From Marinobacter sp. BGYM27 (lineage in GTDB: Bacteria; Pseudomonadota; Gammaproteobacteria; Pseudomonadales; Oleiphilaceae), in contig JANZNS010000005.1 of NCBI GenBank assembly GCA_025153445.1, positions 248,001 to 312,000 of the forward strand: a stretch of 64,000 nucleotides of DNA. Reading direction: 5' to 3'. The notes below the pieces were generated by a model. It had not been told where the DNA came from, made no database searches, and worked only from the letters and a program-made list of their open reading frames with translations. Shown one piece after another: positions 44,841 through 55,112 of this stretch; within the stretch, counting starts at the first letter, position 1; each line of letters opens with the position of its first letter. The translations under genes and the position numbers were made by a program.

Positions 44841-45893
44841 TTGAGTAATTTCCGCATTATGCCTGCCGAGTGGGCGCCCCAGAGTGCCGTGATGCTGACA
44901 TGGCCCCATGCCGGCACTGACTGGGCTGATGTACTTGACGTTGTTGAGCCCGTGTTTGACGCAATCGCGAAAGCCGTGCTGCGCTTCCAGCACCTGATTG
45001 TGAGTTGCGAAGACGCCGATAAGGCAGCGTCTATCCAGACCGAATTGAACGACTGGGTTGTGAACCGGGGTTTTCCGGGCCGCGTCAAAACCGCAGCCGT
45101 GCCGGCAGATGATACCTGGGCCCGGGATCACGGCCCCATCACGGTGCTGGAAAACGACAAGCTGCAACTGCTGGATTTCAACTTCAATGCGTGGGGCGAC
45201 AAGTTCCCATGGGCAAAGGACAATGCCATTAACCGCCAACTGGCCGAATCCGGTTTTTTTGGCGCTGCTCCGCTGCAAGATCAGGATTTTGTGCTGGAAG
45301 GCGGCTCGCTTGAGTCCGACGGCGCAGGCACGCTGCTCACAACCAGCGAGTGCCTGCTGTCTACTGCGCGCAATCCGGGCTACGATCGCTCGCAAATCGA
45401 ATCCAAACTACGGGACACATTGGGCGCAAACAAGGTTTTGTGGCTCAACCACGGTTATCTCGCGGGCGATGATACTGACAGTCATATCGACACACTTGCC
45501 CGATTCTGTTCCGCCGACACGATTTGTTACGTACGCTGTGACGACCCGCAAGACGAACACTTTGACGCCCTCAACGCCATGGAGCGTGAGCTGAGCCAGT
45601 TCACCAACATTGAAGGCAAACCCTACTCGCTCGTCCCGCTGCCGTGGCCTGACGCCCATTTTGATCAAGACGGTGAGCGACTGCCGGCAACCTACGCCAA
45701 TTTTCTGATAATTAATGGCGCGGTTCTGTTGCCCATCTACAACGTTCCGCAAGACGTCGAAGCGATCAGAACCATGACCGCGCTGTTCCCCGATCGGGAA
45801 ATCATCCCCATCGACTGCGTTCCCCTGATTCATCAACATGGAAGCCTGCACTGTGTCACCATGCAGTTTCCAGCCGGAGTCGTGACGCTATGA
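44841..45893 (+). CDS. aguA: Agmatine deiminase AguA
   Basis: AguA converts agmatine to N-carbamoylputrescine and ammonia in putrescine synthesis from arginine. It has 350 residues of the Porphyromonas-type peptidyl-arginine deiminase fold. Family motifs are MPAEWAPQSAVMLTWPHAGTDW and DDTWARDHGPI; next are FVLEGGSLESDGAGTLLTTSECLL, HGYLAGDDTDSHIDTLARF and the catalytic GSLHCVTMQFP (C338). The start is a TTG at 44841 with AAGGTGA upstream; an ATG at 44859 (MPAEW) is the alternative. It overlaps aguB by four bases. Confidence 0.92.
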   Translation: MSNFRIMPAEWAPQSAVMLTWPHAGTDWADVLDVVEPVFDAIAKAVLRFQHLIVSCEDADKAASIQTELNDWVVNRGFPGRVKTAAVPADDTWARDHGPITVLENDKLQLLDFNFNAWGDKFPWAKDNAINRQLAESGFFGAAPLQDQDFVLEGGSLESDGAGTLLTTSECLLSTARNPGYDRSQIESKLRDTLGANKVLWLNHGYLAGDDTDSHIDTLARFCSADTICYVRCDDPQDEHFDALNAMERELSQFTNIEGKPYSLVPLPWPDAHFDQDGERLPATYANFLIINGAVLLPIYNVPQDVEAIRTMTALFPDREIIPIDCVPLIHQHGSLHCVTMQFPAGVVTL

Positions 45894-46810
45894 GCTCAAC
45901 AGGTGCCCGCCCTCTCAACGTGGCAGCCATTCAACAATCCTGTAGCGCCGACAAGCAGGAAAGCCTCGCCACCAGCGAGCGCCTGATACGTCAGGCGGCA
46001 AAAGACGGGGCTCAACTGGTCGTTCTGCAGGAACTCCACGCGACCCTCTATTTCTGCCAGAACGAAGACACAGCCACGTTTGAACTGGCTGAACCCATAC
46101 CAGGGCCAACAACCGAAAGGCTATCAGCGCTGGCAAGCGAACTGCAGATCGTGCTGGTCGGTTCGGTATTCGAGCGCCGAATGAACGGGGTCTACCACAA
46201 TACCGCCGTTGTCTTTGATACAGACGGCAGCATCGCCGGTACCTACAGAAAAATGCACATCCCGGATGACCCCGGCTTTTACGAAAAGTTCTACTTCACA
46301 CCGGGGGATGCCAGCTTCAACGATGGCCGCAACGGCTTTACACCGATTGAAACCTCGCTCGGGAAACTGGGTGTTCTGGTGTGTTGGGACCAATGGTATC
46401 CGGAGGCCGCTCGCCTGATGGCCCTGGCCGGTGCAGAGTGCCTGATTTACCCTACCGCCATTGGCTGGGACGTCACTGACGATCAGGACGAGCAACAACG
46501 CCAACTTGAAGCTTGGGTGACGGTCCAGCGCGGCCATGCAGTCGCCAATAACCTGCCGGTGATCGCACCCAACCGCGTCGGCGTCGAGCCGGATCCCGAC
46601 GGCCATAGCGATGGCATCAAGTTCTGGGGAAACAGCTTCATCTGCGGCCCCCAAGGGGAATTTCTGGCAAGAGCGGACTCGGATAACGAAGCCATTCTTC
46701 ACACGACGATTGATCGCAACCGTAGCGAATCGATCAGGCGGATCTGGCCCTATTTTCGCGATCGGCGCATTGATGCCTACGGCGATATTCTTAAACGCGT
46801 GCGCGACTGA
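45890..46810 (+). CDS. aguB: N-carbamoylputrescine amidase AguB
   Basis: AguB hydrolyses N-carbamoylputrescine to putrescine, CO2 and ammonia. It has 306 residues of the nitrilase/carbon-nitrogen hydrolase family, with the full catalytic set: E48 (VVLQELHATLY), K121 (TYRKMHIPDD) and C165 (VLVCWDQWYPEAARL). The YFTPGD and SDGIKFWGNSFICGPQGEFLA segments are typical of AguB. It overlaps aguA by four bases (ATGA), so the two-step pathway is translationally coupled. Confidence 0.95.
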   Translation: MSSTGARPLNVAAIQQSCSADKQESLATSERLIRQAAKDGAQLVVLQELHATLYFCQNEDTATFELAEPIPGPTTERLSALASELQIVLVGSVFERRMNGVYHNTAVVFDTDGSIAGTYRKMHIPDDPGFYEKFYFTPGDASFNDGRNGFTPIETSLGKLGVLVCWDQWYPEAARLMALAGAECLIYPTAIGWDVTDDQDEQQRQLEAWVTVQRGHAVANNLPVIAPNRVGVEPDPDGHSDGIKFWGNSFICGPQGEFLARADSDNEAILHTTIDRNRSESIRRIWPYFRDRRIDAYGDILKRVRD

Positions 46811-46827
46811 TCAGGGATTCAAACCAT

Positions 46828-47736
46828 ATGAAAAAACTGATCGATGGCGTCGTCAGCCAGCTCAATACTATTTTGCTGGGCAAAGATCATCAGGTGCGAC
46901 TTGCGGTCTGCTGCCTGCTTGCCCGCGGTCACCTGCTGATCGAAGACATCCCGGGCATGGGTAAAACAACCCTTTCCCACGCCATCGCCAGAGTAATGGA
47001 CCTGAGCTACACCCGGATTCAGTTCACCAACGATCTGCTGCCTGCCGACGTGTTGGGTTTCTCCATGTATGACAAGGCGGCCGGCGCACTGGTGTTCCAC
47101 AAAGGCCCGGTGTTTTCACAGGTTGTTCTGGCTGACGAAATCAACCGTGCCTCGCCTCGCACCCAAAGCGCCTTGCTTGAGGCGATGGAAGAGCGCCAGG
47201 TATCGATTGAAGGCGAAACTCGCCCGCTTCCAACACCATTCTTTGTCATCGCCACCCAGAACCCTCTTGAACAAGGTGGCACCTATCCGCTTCCGGAATC
47301 GCAGCTTGACCGCTTTCTGATGCGCGTAGAACTGGGCTACCCCGATCCCCGTGCCGAGCGCGCATTGCTGGAAGGCAGCGACCGGCGCGCAATGACCGAT
47401 GCCATGACCCCCATGGTCAGCCAGGGAAATCTCGAGGCTCTTCAATCCGCCGTTGAAAAGGTGACCGCCAGCGACGCGCTGCTGGACTATGTGCAGCGGC
47501 TGCTAGAGCAAAGTCGCAACATGCCCGGCGTTCAGTACGGGCTGTCACCAAGGGCAGGACTGGGCCTGTTGCGCGCAGCCCGCGCCTGGGCCCTGATGGC
47601 AGGCCGGCATCACGTTCTCCCGGACGACATTCAGGCGGTGCTGCCGGCCGTTGCCCGTCACCGCCTCGAACAGGGTGAGTCTGCCAGCAGCGCTCACCGG
47701 GTTACCCAGCTTATCAATGAGGTTGCCGTATTCTAG
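46828..47736 (+). CDS. MoxR-family AAA+ ATPase
   Basis: A 302-residue MoxR AAA+ ATPase. Walker A is LLIEDIPGMGKTTLSHAIAR (about 36-55). IQFTNDLLPADVLGFSMYD and the Walker B VVLADEINRASPRTQSALLEAMEE follow. FFVIATQNPLEQGGTYPLPESQLDRFLMR has sensor 1 and the Arg finger region. MoxR ATPases are thought to act as chaperones for cofactor insertion or complex maturation and usually sit before DUF58 and VWA genes. Here it follows aguB by 17 bases and the next gene is trxB, so the usual partners are missing. Confidence 0.92.
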   Translation: MKKLIDGVVSQLNTILLGKDHQVRLAVCCLLARGHLLIEDIPGMGKTTLSHAIARVMDLSYTRIQFTNDLLPADVLGFSMYDKAAGALVFHKGPVFSQVVLADEINRASPRTQSALLEAMEERQVSIEGETRPLPTPFFVIATQNPLEQGGTYPLPESQLDRFLMRVELGYPDPRAERALLEGSDRRAMTDAMTPMVSQGNLEALQSAVEKVTASDALLDYVQRLLEQSRNMPGVQYGLSPRAGLGLLRAARAWALMAGRHHVLPDDIQAVLPAVARHRLEQGESASSAHRVTQLINEVAVF

Positions 47737-47774
47737 GCGCCTGGATCTATAGCGCACCGCAATGAACGGCATAA

Positions 47775-48836
<1,062 letters not shown>

Positions 48837-49050
48837 GGCATCGATCCAACCTGGTGATTGTCCTGTCAGCGCAATGCTTGGCGGGCAATCACCAGATTGC
48901 GCCGGTCAGCCCTCACGTGTAACCAATCAACCTGATCCCTGCAACAACTGCCCGAAGTCATCTCCGGTCTCACCTTCCTTTTATTCTCATGTTACGCTTG
49001 AAGCTCTATGTCGTTCATAACCGGCCTGCACTGGAGTATACGCCTCAACG

Positions 49051-49767
49051 ATGACTGCACTGCCCTGGCTTGATCCAGACAAGCTCTGGTTCCCTGCGCC
49101 TCAGGATGCCCTCACAGATCCGGACGGCCTGCTTGCTATTGGTGGCGATTTGTCACCGGAGCGATTGGAGGCTGCCTATCGGAGAGGAATTTTCCCCTGG
49201 TTCAGCGAAGACCAGCCGATTCTCTGGTGGTCGCCGGATCCACGCTGCGTGCTCATCCCCGGCGAAGTGCATATATCCCGGCGGTTGCGCCGCAGACTGA
49301 ACCAATCGCCCTACACCATCACCATAGACCGGGATTTCAACGGCGTCATTCGAGCATGTGGGCAAACCCGGACTGAAGGCACCTGGATCACTTCAGACAT
49401 GGAATCCGCTTACCGGCGCCTTCACCGCCGTGGCATCGCCCACTCATTCGAAGCATGGAACAGTGCTGGCGAACTTGTAGCCGGGCTCTATGGCGTATCG
49501 ATCGGGCGCTGTTTTTTCGGTGAATCCATGTTTACTCTGGAAACCGATGCTTCCAAGATTGTCTTCGTGCACGTGGCCAACCAGCTGGCATCCTGGGGTT
49601 ACACCATCATGGACTGTCAGGTCGAAAACAATCATTTGCTCAGCCTTGGCGCACGCTGTATTTCGCGTCAGCAATTTTTATCTATACTGGAAAAAGGCAT
49701 TGATCAGTCGCCCGGTCAGAGTCGCTGGATTTTGGACTGGCACTGGCCCTCCGGTGGAATCGGCTAG
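49051..49767 (+). CDS. aat: Leucyl/phenylalanyl-tRNA-protein transferase Aat
   Basis: Aat transfers Leu or Phe from tRNA to N-terminal Lys or Arg of proteins, making primary N-degrons for ClpS-ClpAP. It has 238 residues. The hallmark is GLLAIGGDLSPERLEAAYRRGIFPWF, followed by PILWWSPDPRCVLIPGEVHISRRLRR. Next are GTWITSDMESAYRRLHRRGIAHS and ELVAGLYGVSIGRCFFGESMFT. It lies 17 bases before bpt, and clpS-clpA is about 4 kb downstream on the other strand. Confidence 0.97.
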   Translation: MTALPWLDPDKLWFPAPQDALTDPDGLLAIGGDLSPERLEAAYRRGIFPWFSEDQPILWWSPDPRCVLIPGEVHISRRLRRRLNQSPYTITIDRDFNGVIRACGQTRTEGTWITSDMESAYRRLHRRGIAHSFEAWNSAGELVAGLYGVSIGRCFFGESMFTLETDASKIVFVHVANQLASWGYTIMDCQVENNHLLSLGARCISRQQFLSILEKGIDQSPGQSRWILDWHWPSGGIG

Positions 49768-49784
49768 ATGCAGAGGTTCTGTCA

Positions 49785-50522
49785 ATGAGTAGCCTCAAAA
49801 CGCTGGTGTTTTTCGCAACACCGCCACATGACTGCAGCTATATCGACGGCAACGAGGCGACGACCATGTTTGTCGACCCTCGGGCGCAAGTCGACAAACG
49901 CCTGTACAGCCAACTGACAGCACTGGGATTCAGACGCAGTGGATCCCATTATTACCGCCCTCATTGCGAAAGCTGTAACGCCTGCATTCCGGTGCGGCTG
50001 GATGTTCGCGAGTTTGAAATGAACCGTTCGCAACGCCGCGTCTGGAAGAAGAACAGCGACGTCCGGTTCAGGCTCGCTCCAGCACGCTTTCGTGAAACCT
50101 ACTACCAGCTATACGCAAAGTACATCGAGCAACGCCACTCGGACGGTGACATGTACCCGCCCTCGCGGGAGCAGTTCACCTCATTTCTTGTAGAAGGCGC
50201 CAATCAAAGCGAATTTCTTGAAATGTGGCTCGACGATACGCTGATCGGACTCGCAGTTGTCGATTCACTGGACGATGGCCTCTCAGCAATTTATACACTC
50301 TTCGATCCTGCCGAAGATGAACGCGGCCTGGGTACACTGGCTATTTTGTGGCAGGCGAAAGAGGCCCTCAGACGCGACACCCCCTACCTCTATCTCGGCT
50401 ATTGGATCCGCGAGTGTCGCAAGATGAACTATAAAGCCAGGTTCAAGCCACTGGAGGCCTTTATAGGCGGGCGCTGGCAGCAGCTAATCGCAACAAGCGG
50501 CCATTCTGTCGCAACAGAATGA
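49785..50522 (+). CDS. bpt: Aspartate/glutamate leucyltransferase Bpt (Ate family)
   Basis: Bpt attaches Leu from tRNA to proteins with N-terminal Asp or Glu, feeding the bacterial N-degron pathway. It has 245 residues. The ATE N-terminal part has CSYIDGNEATTMFVDP; the Cys-rich SGSHYYRPHCESCNACIPVRL is at about 46-66. The C-terminal part has SDGDMYPPSREQFTSFLVEG and YLYLGYWIRECRKMNYKARF-KPLE. In bacteria the Bpt branch (rather than true Ate) uses leucyl-tRNA. An 8-bp palindrome overlaps its stop codon. Confidence 0.94.
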   Translation: MSSLKTLVFFATPPHDCSYIDGNEATTMFVDPRAQVDKRLYSQLTALGFRRSGSHYYRPHCESCNACIPVRLDVREFEMNRSQRRVWKKNSDVRFRLAPARFRETYYQLYAKYIEQRHSDGDMYPPSREQFTSFLVEGANQSEFLEMWLDDTLIGLAVVDSLDDGLSAIYTLFDPAEDERGLGTLAILWQAKEALRRDTPYLYLGYWIRECRKMNYKARFKPLEAFIGGRWQQLIATSGHSVATE

Positions 50523-50685
50523 GCAAGATGGGGCTTTTTTTGCTATACGCCTATAAATCAGGCAGAATTGCGCTCATTTATTGCGGTAGGGGTCGGTAAA
50601 TTTCCGCTGATATTCAGCCAGCCGACCGGGCGTTACGCGCCCCTGACTCCCAGACGACTAATTCAAAGCGTGAGGTTTTTACTGA

Positions 50686-50904
50686 ATGGCAAAATCAGAT
50701 GTCATCGAAATGGAAGGCACAATTGTAGACACCCTTCCCAACACGATGTTCCGTGTTGAACTGGCGAACGGCCATGTTGTTACAGCACACATTTCCGGCA
50801 AGATGCGCAAAAACTACATCCGTATCCTGACCGGCGACAAGGTCAAGGTTGAGCTGACACCTTATGACCTGAGCAAAGGTCGCATTGTTTACCGCGCCCG
50901 TTAA
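50686..50904 (+). CDS. infA: Translation initiation factor IF-1
   Basis: IF-1 binds the 30S A-site during initiation. It has 72 residues, an S1/OB-fold, and the sequence [20 protein letters not shown], with [20 protein letters not shown] and [20 protein letters not shown], is an excellent match. The leader upstream (about 160 bases) holds a short GGGCG/CGCCC hairpin near 50628-50642. Strong intrinsic termination follows. Confidence 0.97.
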   Translation: MAKSDVIEMEGTIVDTLPNTMFRVELANGHVVTAHISGKMRKNYIRILTGDKVKVELTPYDLSKGRIVYRAR

Positions 50905-50991
50905 CAGATTATCTGGCCTTTAGTTACCCGGCGTAAGGGTAAAGATCGGTCAACGCCCTGTTTTGCCCTGGCGTTAAACTGCCGAGGCAAT

Positions 50992-51028
50992 AAAAAGCCC
51001 CGCTCGAACAAATCGACCGGGGCTTTTT
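50992..51028 (+). terminator. Intrinsic terminator after infA
   Basis: AAAAAGCCCCG (50992-51002) pairs with CGGGGCTTTTT (51018-51028) across a 15-base loop, with a T-tract. In reverse it lies 50 bases after the convergent solute-binding gene and may end that transcript too. Confidence 0.9.
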
Positions 51029-51078
51029 ATTGGGCGATAGCTTTTGCCAGGGCCCGAGATCGGCAATCACTGAGTAAT

Positions 51079-52110
51079 TTATTCCCGGTCAGGCGACGAA
51101 CACTCCTTCCCTCCGGGGTTGGTATAACAGCGCACCTTCCGCAAAATAGTCATCATGTCGTCATCATAAACCTGAGCAGCAAGGCGCCCGATCTCGGTTT
51201 CATTGCCATCGAGATCGATCCGGACCTCTCTCAGCATCTCCTGATACTCCAGCTTCGCCTTCTGCGGCACGTCGACCCAGCGCGACTGGGGGACAGCATC
51301 CTCATACTGCCTCACCAGTCTCATCGACTCATTGTAAAGTCGTGACATTGCCTTCCTCGACTTCTGCACAAATGCCGCATCAAATGCTCCCTGACGTGCC
51401 ACCAACTGGATGGTCACCTGACCCACCGGAAACCTGACGATGCCTCCCTTGACGCCCATGCCTTTGGCCATTTCGAGCACCTCGTAAGCCGCCGCCGGAA
51501 CATAGCTGATATCCGCCTGCCCGGAATTGAAGATGCCCGCGAAATTGCTGATTTTTGCAGGCACCGGAATCGCTCCGACATACTCCACCATGTGCCATGC
51601 ATCATAGTGGCCTTCAAAAACCGTGATGCGCTTACCTCTTAGATCTTCGACGGTATCGATGCTTCTGTCATTTACAAACAGGTAGGCAGCGCCCATCGGT
51701 GCCACGCCTAATATCTGGTATCCGTTACCATCCATTTTGTCGCCTACTCTGGGGCTGGCCAGAATTTGAAGCAGAACCTTGAGATCCTCATAACGGGGCA
51801 CAGCACCAATTGCACTGATCGAACCGGTGAATCGGTTGTAGTGACGAGCGCCCATATCCGTAACGGCTACCAGATCACAGAGACCGGCTTCAAAGTCCGC
51901 CCTCGCCCTGTCCTCATCGGTATAAGGTTTCATTTGCAGGTTTTCGCCTACCTGCAGCATTTCCCTGCGGTATGTTTTCAATGTGTTGTATACGTAACCG
52001 CTAGCGCCTGCCACATCGAACACACAGAACGCACGTGAAGGCTGCGCATGCCCCTGAACCGTCCATGTCATTGTGAGTATCAGAAGCAGATATTGCGTTC
52101 CCCTTGCCAT
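51079..52110 (-). CDS. Putative solute-binding protein (DUF6091-like)
   Basis: A 343-residue exported protein. The signal peptide ends near GHA-Q (MARGTQYLLLILTMTWTVQG). The mature part has the features of a type II periplasmic binding fold: FCVFDVAGASGYVYNTLKTY, DFEAGLCDLVAVTDMGARHYNRF, then VEDLRGKRITVFEGHYDAWH and FNSGQADISYVPAAAYEVLEMA. The pattern matches proteins labelled putative solute-binding (DUF6091), related to PhnD/TRAP receptors. No permease gene is adjacent, so it may serve a distant transporter or be a sensor. Two Cys near the C-terminus (RCYTNPGGKECSS) could form a disulfide. Ligand unknown. Confidence 0.75.
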   Translation of the reverse strand: MARGTQYLLLILTMTWTVQGHAQPSRAFCVFDVAGASGYVYNTLKTYRREMLQVGENLQMKPYTDEDRARADFEAGLCDLVAVTDMGARHYNRFTGSISAIGAVPRYEDLKVLLQILASPRVGDKMDGNGYQILGVAPMGAAYLFVNDRSIDTVEDLRGKRITVFEGHYDAWHMVEYVGAIPVPAKISNFAGIFNSGQADISYVPAAAYEVLEMAKGMGVKGGIVRFPVGQVTIQLVARQGAFDAAFVQKSRKAMSRLYNESMRLVRQYEDAVPQSRWVDVPQKAKLEYQEMLREVRIDLDGNETEIGRLAAQVYDDDMMTILRKVRCYTNPGGKECSSPDRE

Positions 52111-52463
52111 CGTCTTGTTCCTCCGGGTTATCGTTTTTGTTGATTACCTGAACCCGCGTCACCACTGAAGCACACAAAGGGCGAGGTATAGTCGGAACGA
52201 TCCCAGAGCCAAGACCTAAACAAATTGACCTGACATTGATTCTTCTCGAGGCAAATCTGCAATTCAGCGCTCAAACCCGCGGTTTCAGGGAGTGCTCGCT
52301 TAGGAACCAGAAATAACGGAGGGGAAAACAAGGGTGAGATTGGCACTTAATGACATAACAGCTAGTAGCAATGAAGTGCCGGGATTCATAGAACCGGTAT
52401 AGGAATCCCGGCCCGCGCCCTCGTGAGGGAAGCGGGCCGGTAAGTCAGTACAACAGCGTCCGA
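52111..52463. other. Intergenic region between clpA and the solute-binding gene
   Basis: About 350 bases with no gene I can support. The right end holds two strong overlapping inverted repeats (separate entry). The rest (52111-52370) shows no clear promoter for the solute-binding gene, although its ATG has a GGAGGAACAAG Shine-Dalgarno. Confidence 0.5.
52378..52440. repeat. Two overlapping inverted repeats downstream of clpA
   Basis: IR1: GCCGGGATTC (52378-52387) with GAATCCCGGC (52403-52412), 10 bp perfect, 15-base loop that is itself partly palindromic (GAACCGGTAT). IR2: CCGGCCCGC (52408-52416) with GCGGGCCGG (52432-52440), 9 bp perfect, with an inner CCCTC/GAGGG stem. The two share 52408-52412, so they exclude each other. 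They start 24 bases past the clpA stop. Without a T-tract this is not a standard terminator. Confidence 0.65.
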
Positions 52464-54731
52464 TCAGATTGCTTCAGCAGGCTCATCTTCATACTTGAAG
52501 ACAAGCTCATCGCCTTCAAGATGAATATTAACCTCGCCACCGCTCTCTGCCAGCGAACCGAACAGAATCTGCTCGGCCAGCGGCCGCTTGATCTTGTCCT
52601 GAATCAGGCGCGACATCGGGCGGGCGCCCATTGTCGAGTCATAGCCCTTGTCCGCCAGCCAGCGCTTGGCATCCATATCCACATGCAGCACCACGCGCTT
52701 CTCATCAAGCTGAGCCTGCAATTCGGTCAGGAACTTGTCGACCACATGAGTGATCGTGTCGCGCTGGAGATCCTCGAACTGAATGATGCCATCGAGACGG
52801 TTACGGAACTCCGGCGTGAAGGTCTTGGTAATGATCTCCATACCATCAGTGCTGTGGTCCTGCTCGCTGAAACCAATTGAGCGGCGGCTCATACTTTCCG
52901 CGCCCGCGTTGGTTGTCATCACCAGTATAACGTGCCGGAAATCAGCTTTGCGCCCATTGTTATCGGTCAGCGTACCGTGGTCCATCACCTGCAGAAGCAA
53001 GTTGAAGACTTCGGGGTGTGCCTTCTCGATCTCATCCAGCAGGAGCACGCAGTGCGGCTGCTTGTTAACAGCCTCGGTCAGCAAGCCCCCCTGATCAAAC
53101 CCGACGTACCCCGGGGGCGCACCGATCAGGCGCGATACCGTGTGGCGCTCCATGTACTCTGACATGTCAAAGCGGACAAGCTCGATTCCCAACACCTTCG
53201 ACAGTTGCCGCGTTACTTCTGTTTTACCGACACCGGTAGGTCCGGCAAACAGGAAGGCCCCTTCCGGTTTTTCAGGCGACTTGAGACCGGCTCGCGCCAA
53301 CTTGATCGCCGTCGACAGGGATTCGATCGCCCGATCCTGACCGAATACCACCATCTTGAGATCGCGCTCCATATTGCGGAGCAGATCCTTGTCGCTGGTA
53401 GACACGTTTTTTGGCGGAATGCGGGCAATCGTTGCGACCACATCCTCAATTGAGGAGACGCCGATCACCTTGCGACGCTTGTTGCCCGGCAACAACTGCT
53501 GCCGAGCCCCCGCCTCATCAATCACGTCAATGGCCTTGTCAGGCAGGTGACGATCCGTGATGTAACGATCAGCCAGTTCAGCGGCTACGCGCAACGCTTT
53601 GTCGGTATACTTCAGATCATGATGCTTCTCAAAGTGGGACTTCAGACCCCGTAGAATCTGATAGGTGTCTTCCACGCTTGGCTCATTCACATCAATCTTC
53701 TGGAAGCGGCGCGCCAAAGCACTATCCTTCTCGAAGATACCCCGGAATTCCTGGAACGTGGTTGAGCCAATACACCGGATATCGCCTGAACTCAGGAGCG
53801 GCTTGAGCAGGTTGGACGCATCCATAACCCCACCGGAAGCCGAGCCGGCACCGATAATGGTGTGAATCTCATCGATGAACAGAATAGAGTGATCTTCTTT
53901 CTTAAGATCAGCCAGCAACCCCTTGAATCGTTTCTCAAAATCACCACGATACTTGGTACCTGCCAGCAGCGCACCCAGATCCAGTGAGTAGACTACGGCA
54001 TCCGAGATAACATCCGGCACCTGGCCGTCAACGATGCGTTTGGCAAGCCCTTCAGCAATGGCCGTTTTACCGACACCGGCCTCACCGACCAGCAACGGGT
54101 TATTTTTGCGTCGACGCACCAGTATCTGTACGACACGCTCCACCTCGTGCTCGCGCCCGATCAACGGGTCGATCCGACCCTGGCGAGCCTGCTCGTTCAG
54201 GTTTGTCGCATAGCTTTCGAGAGGCTTGGACGATGTGCCATCTTCGCTGACTTCTTCCTGGGGCTGCTCAACACCTTCCTGCTCATCTGCACCTTGCAGA
54301 CGGGAAATGCCGTGGGAAACGAAGTTGACGACGTCAATGCGTGCAATGCTCTGCTTCTTCAGAACATAAACCGCCTGACTTTCCTGTTCACTGAAAATGG
54401 CAACCAGCACATTGGCACCGGTCACCTCTTTCTTCCCGGATGACTGAACATGGAACACTGCGCGCTGAAGCACACGCTGAAAGCCCAATGTGGGCTGTGT
54501 TTCACGTTCACTGTCATTATGGGGAATCAGTGGGGTTGTTGAATCAACGAACTCCAGGAGATCCTCCTGCAGTCCCTGCAGATCTGCACCACAAGCCTTA
54601 AGGACACCAATCGCAGAATCATTGTCGAGCAGAGCGAGCAGTAAGTGCTCTACCGTCATGAATTCGTGGCGCTTGTCCCGGGCACTTTTAAACGCTGCAT
54701 TCAGCGTAATTTCCAGATCTTTGCTTAACAT
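52464..54731 (-). CDS. clpA: ATP-dependent Clp protease ATP-binding subunit ClpA
   Basis: ClpA unfolds substrates and feeds them to ClpP; ClpS directs it to N-degron proteins. It has 755 residues, as usual. The N domain (about 1-140) starts [23 protein letters not shown]1 has Walker [21 protein letters not shown], Walker [23 protein letters not shown]2 has Walker [19 protein letters not shown] and Walker [19 protein letters not shown]. The ClpP-docking loop is [12 protein letters not shown]. It lies 18 bases after clpS, in the usual clpS-clpA order. Confidence 0.97.
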   Translation of the reverse strand: MLSKDLEITLNAAFKSARDKRHEFMTVEHLLLALLDNDSAIGVLKACGADLQGLQEDLLEFVDSTTPLIPHNDSERETQPTLGFQRVLQRAVFHVQSSGKKEVTGANVLVAIFSEQESQAVYVLKKQSIARIDVVNFVSHGISRLQGADEQEGVEQPQEEVSEDGTSSKPLESYATNLNEQARQGRIDPLIGREHEVERVVQILVRRRKNNPLLVGEAGVGKTAIAEGLAKRIVDGQVPDVISDAVVYSLDLGALLAGTKYRGDFEKRFKGLLADLKKEDHSILFIDEIHTIIGAGSASGGVMDASNLLKPLLSSGDIRCIGSTTFQEFRGIFEKDSALARRFQKIDVNEPSVEDTYQILRGLKSHFEKHHDLKYTDKALRVAAELADRYITDRHLPDKAIDVIDEAGARQQLLPGNKRRKVIGVSSIEDVVATIARIPPKNVSTSDKDLLRNMERDLKMVVFGQDRAIESLSTAIKLARAGLKSPEKPEGAFLFAGPTGVGKTEVTRQLSKVLGIELVRFDMSEYMERHTVSRLIGAPPGYVGFDQGGLLTEAVNKQPHCVLLLDEIEKAHPEVFNLLLQVMDHGTLTDNNGRKADFRHVILVMTTNAGAESMSRRSIGFSEQDHSTDGMEIITKTFTPEFRNRLDGIIQFEDLQRDTITHVVDKFLTELQAQLDEKRVVLHVDMDAKRWLADKGYDSTMGARPMSRLIQDKIKRPLAEQILFGSLAESGGEVNIHLEGDELVFKYEDEPAEAI

Positions 54732-54749
54732 GGGCCACCCCAGCGTCTA

Positions 54750-55112
54750 TCAGTCCGCACGTTCAATCTCACAAAGCAGTGGGTGTTCACATTCCGAAGA
54801 ATACTGATTCACCTGTGCCGCCTTGGTCTCCGCGATATCGCGGGTATACACACCACATACGGCCTTTCCCTGCGTATGGACGAGCAACATCACCTGCGTC
54901 GCTTTTTCTTCATTCATTCCGAAGAATGTCATCAACACTTCAACTACAAAGTCCATCGGCGTGTAGTCGTCGTTGAGGAGCAGTACCCTGAAGCGCGCAG
55001 GGCGTTTCAGGGCAGGTTTTTCCGGAGATACTGCCAAACCGTCCTCACGGCCAGGCTCGTGATCTTCCCCTCCCTGACTTAATACTAGTAGAGAATTTTC
55101 GATGTTCCGCAT
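54750..55112 (-). CDS. clpS: ATP-dependent Clp protease adaptor ClpS
   Basis: ClpS binds N-degron substrates (Leu, Phe, Tyr, Trp) and delivers them to ClpA. It has 120 residues. The core motif is [20 protein letters not shown], followed by [38 protein letters not shown]. The DDYTPM and VHTQGK segments line the degron pocket. With Aat and Bpt about 4 kb away this gives the whole N-degron pathway except clpP. It is divergent from cspD, as in Pseudomonas and E. coli. Confidence 0.97.
   Translation of the reverse strand: MRNIENSLLVLSQGGEDHEPGREDGLAVSPEKPALKRPARFRVLLLNDDYTPMDFVVEVLMTFFGMNEEKATQVMLLVHTQGKAVCGVYTRDIAETKAAQVNQYSSECEHPLLCEIERAD

Noticed and set aside
50502-50521. Perfect 8-bp palindrome (CATTCTGT-CGCA-ACAGAATG) over the bpt stop codon, with a T-run 14 bases later
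   Set aside because: The T-run is too far from the stem for an intrinsic terminator, and the palindrome is mostly coding; left as a coincidence.
52128-52346. 72-codon minus-strand frame upstream of the solute-binding gene
   Set aside because: No recognisable protein features and unusual composition; more likely regulatory sequence.
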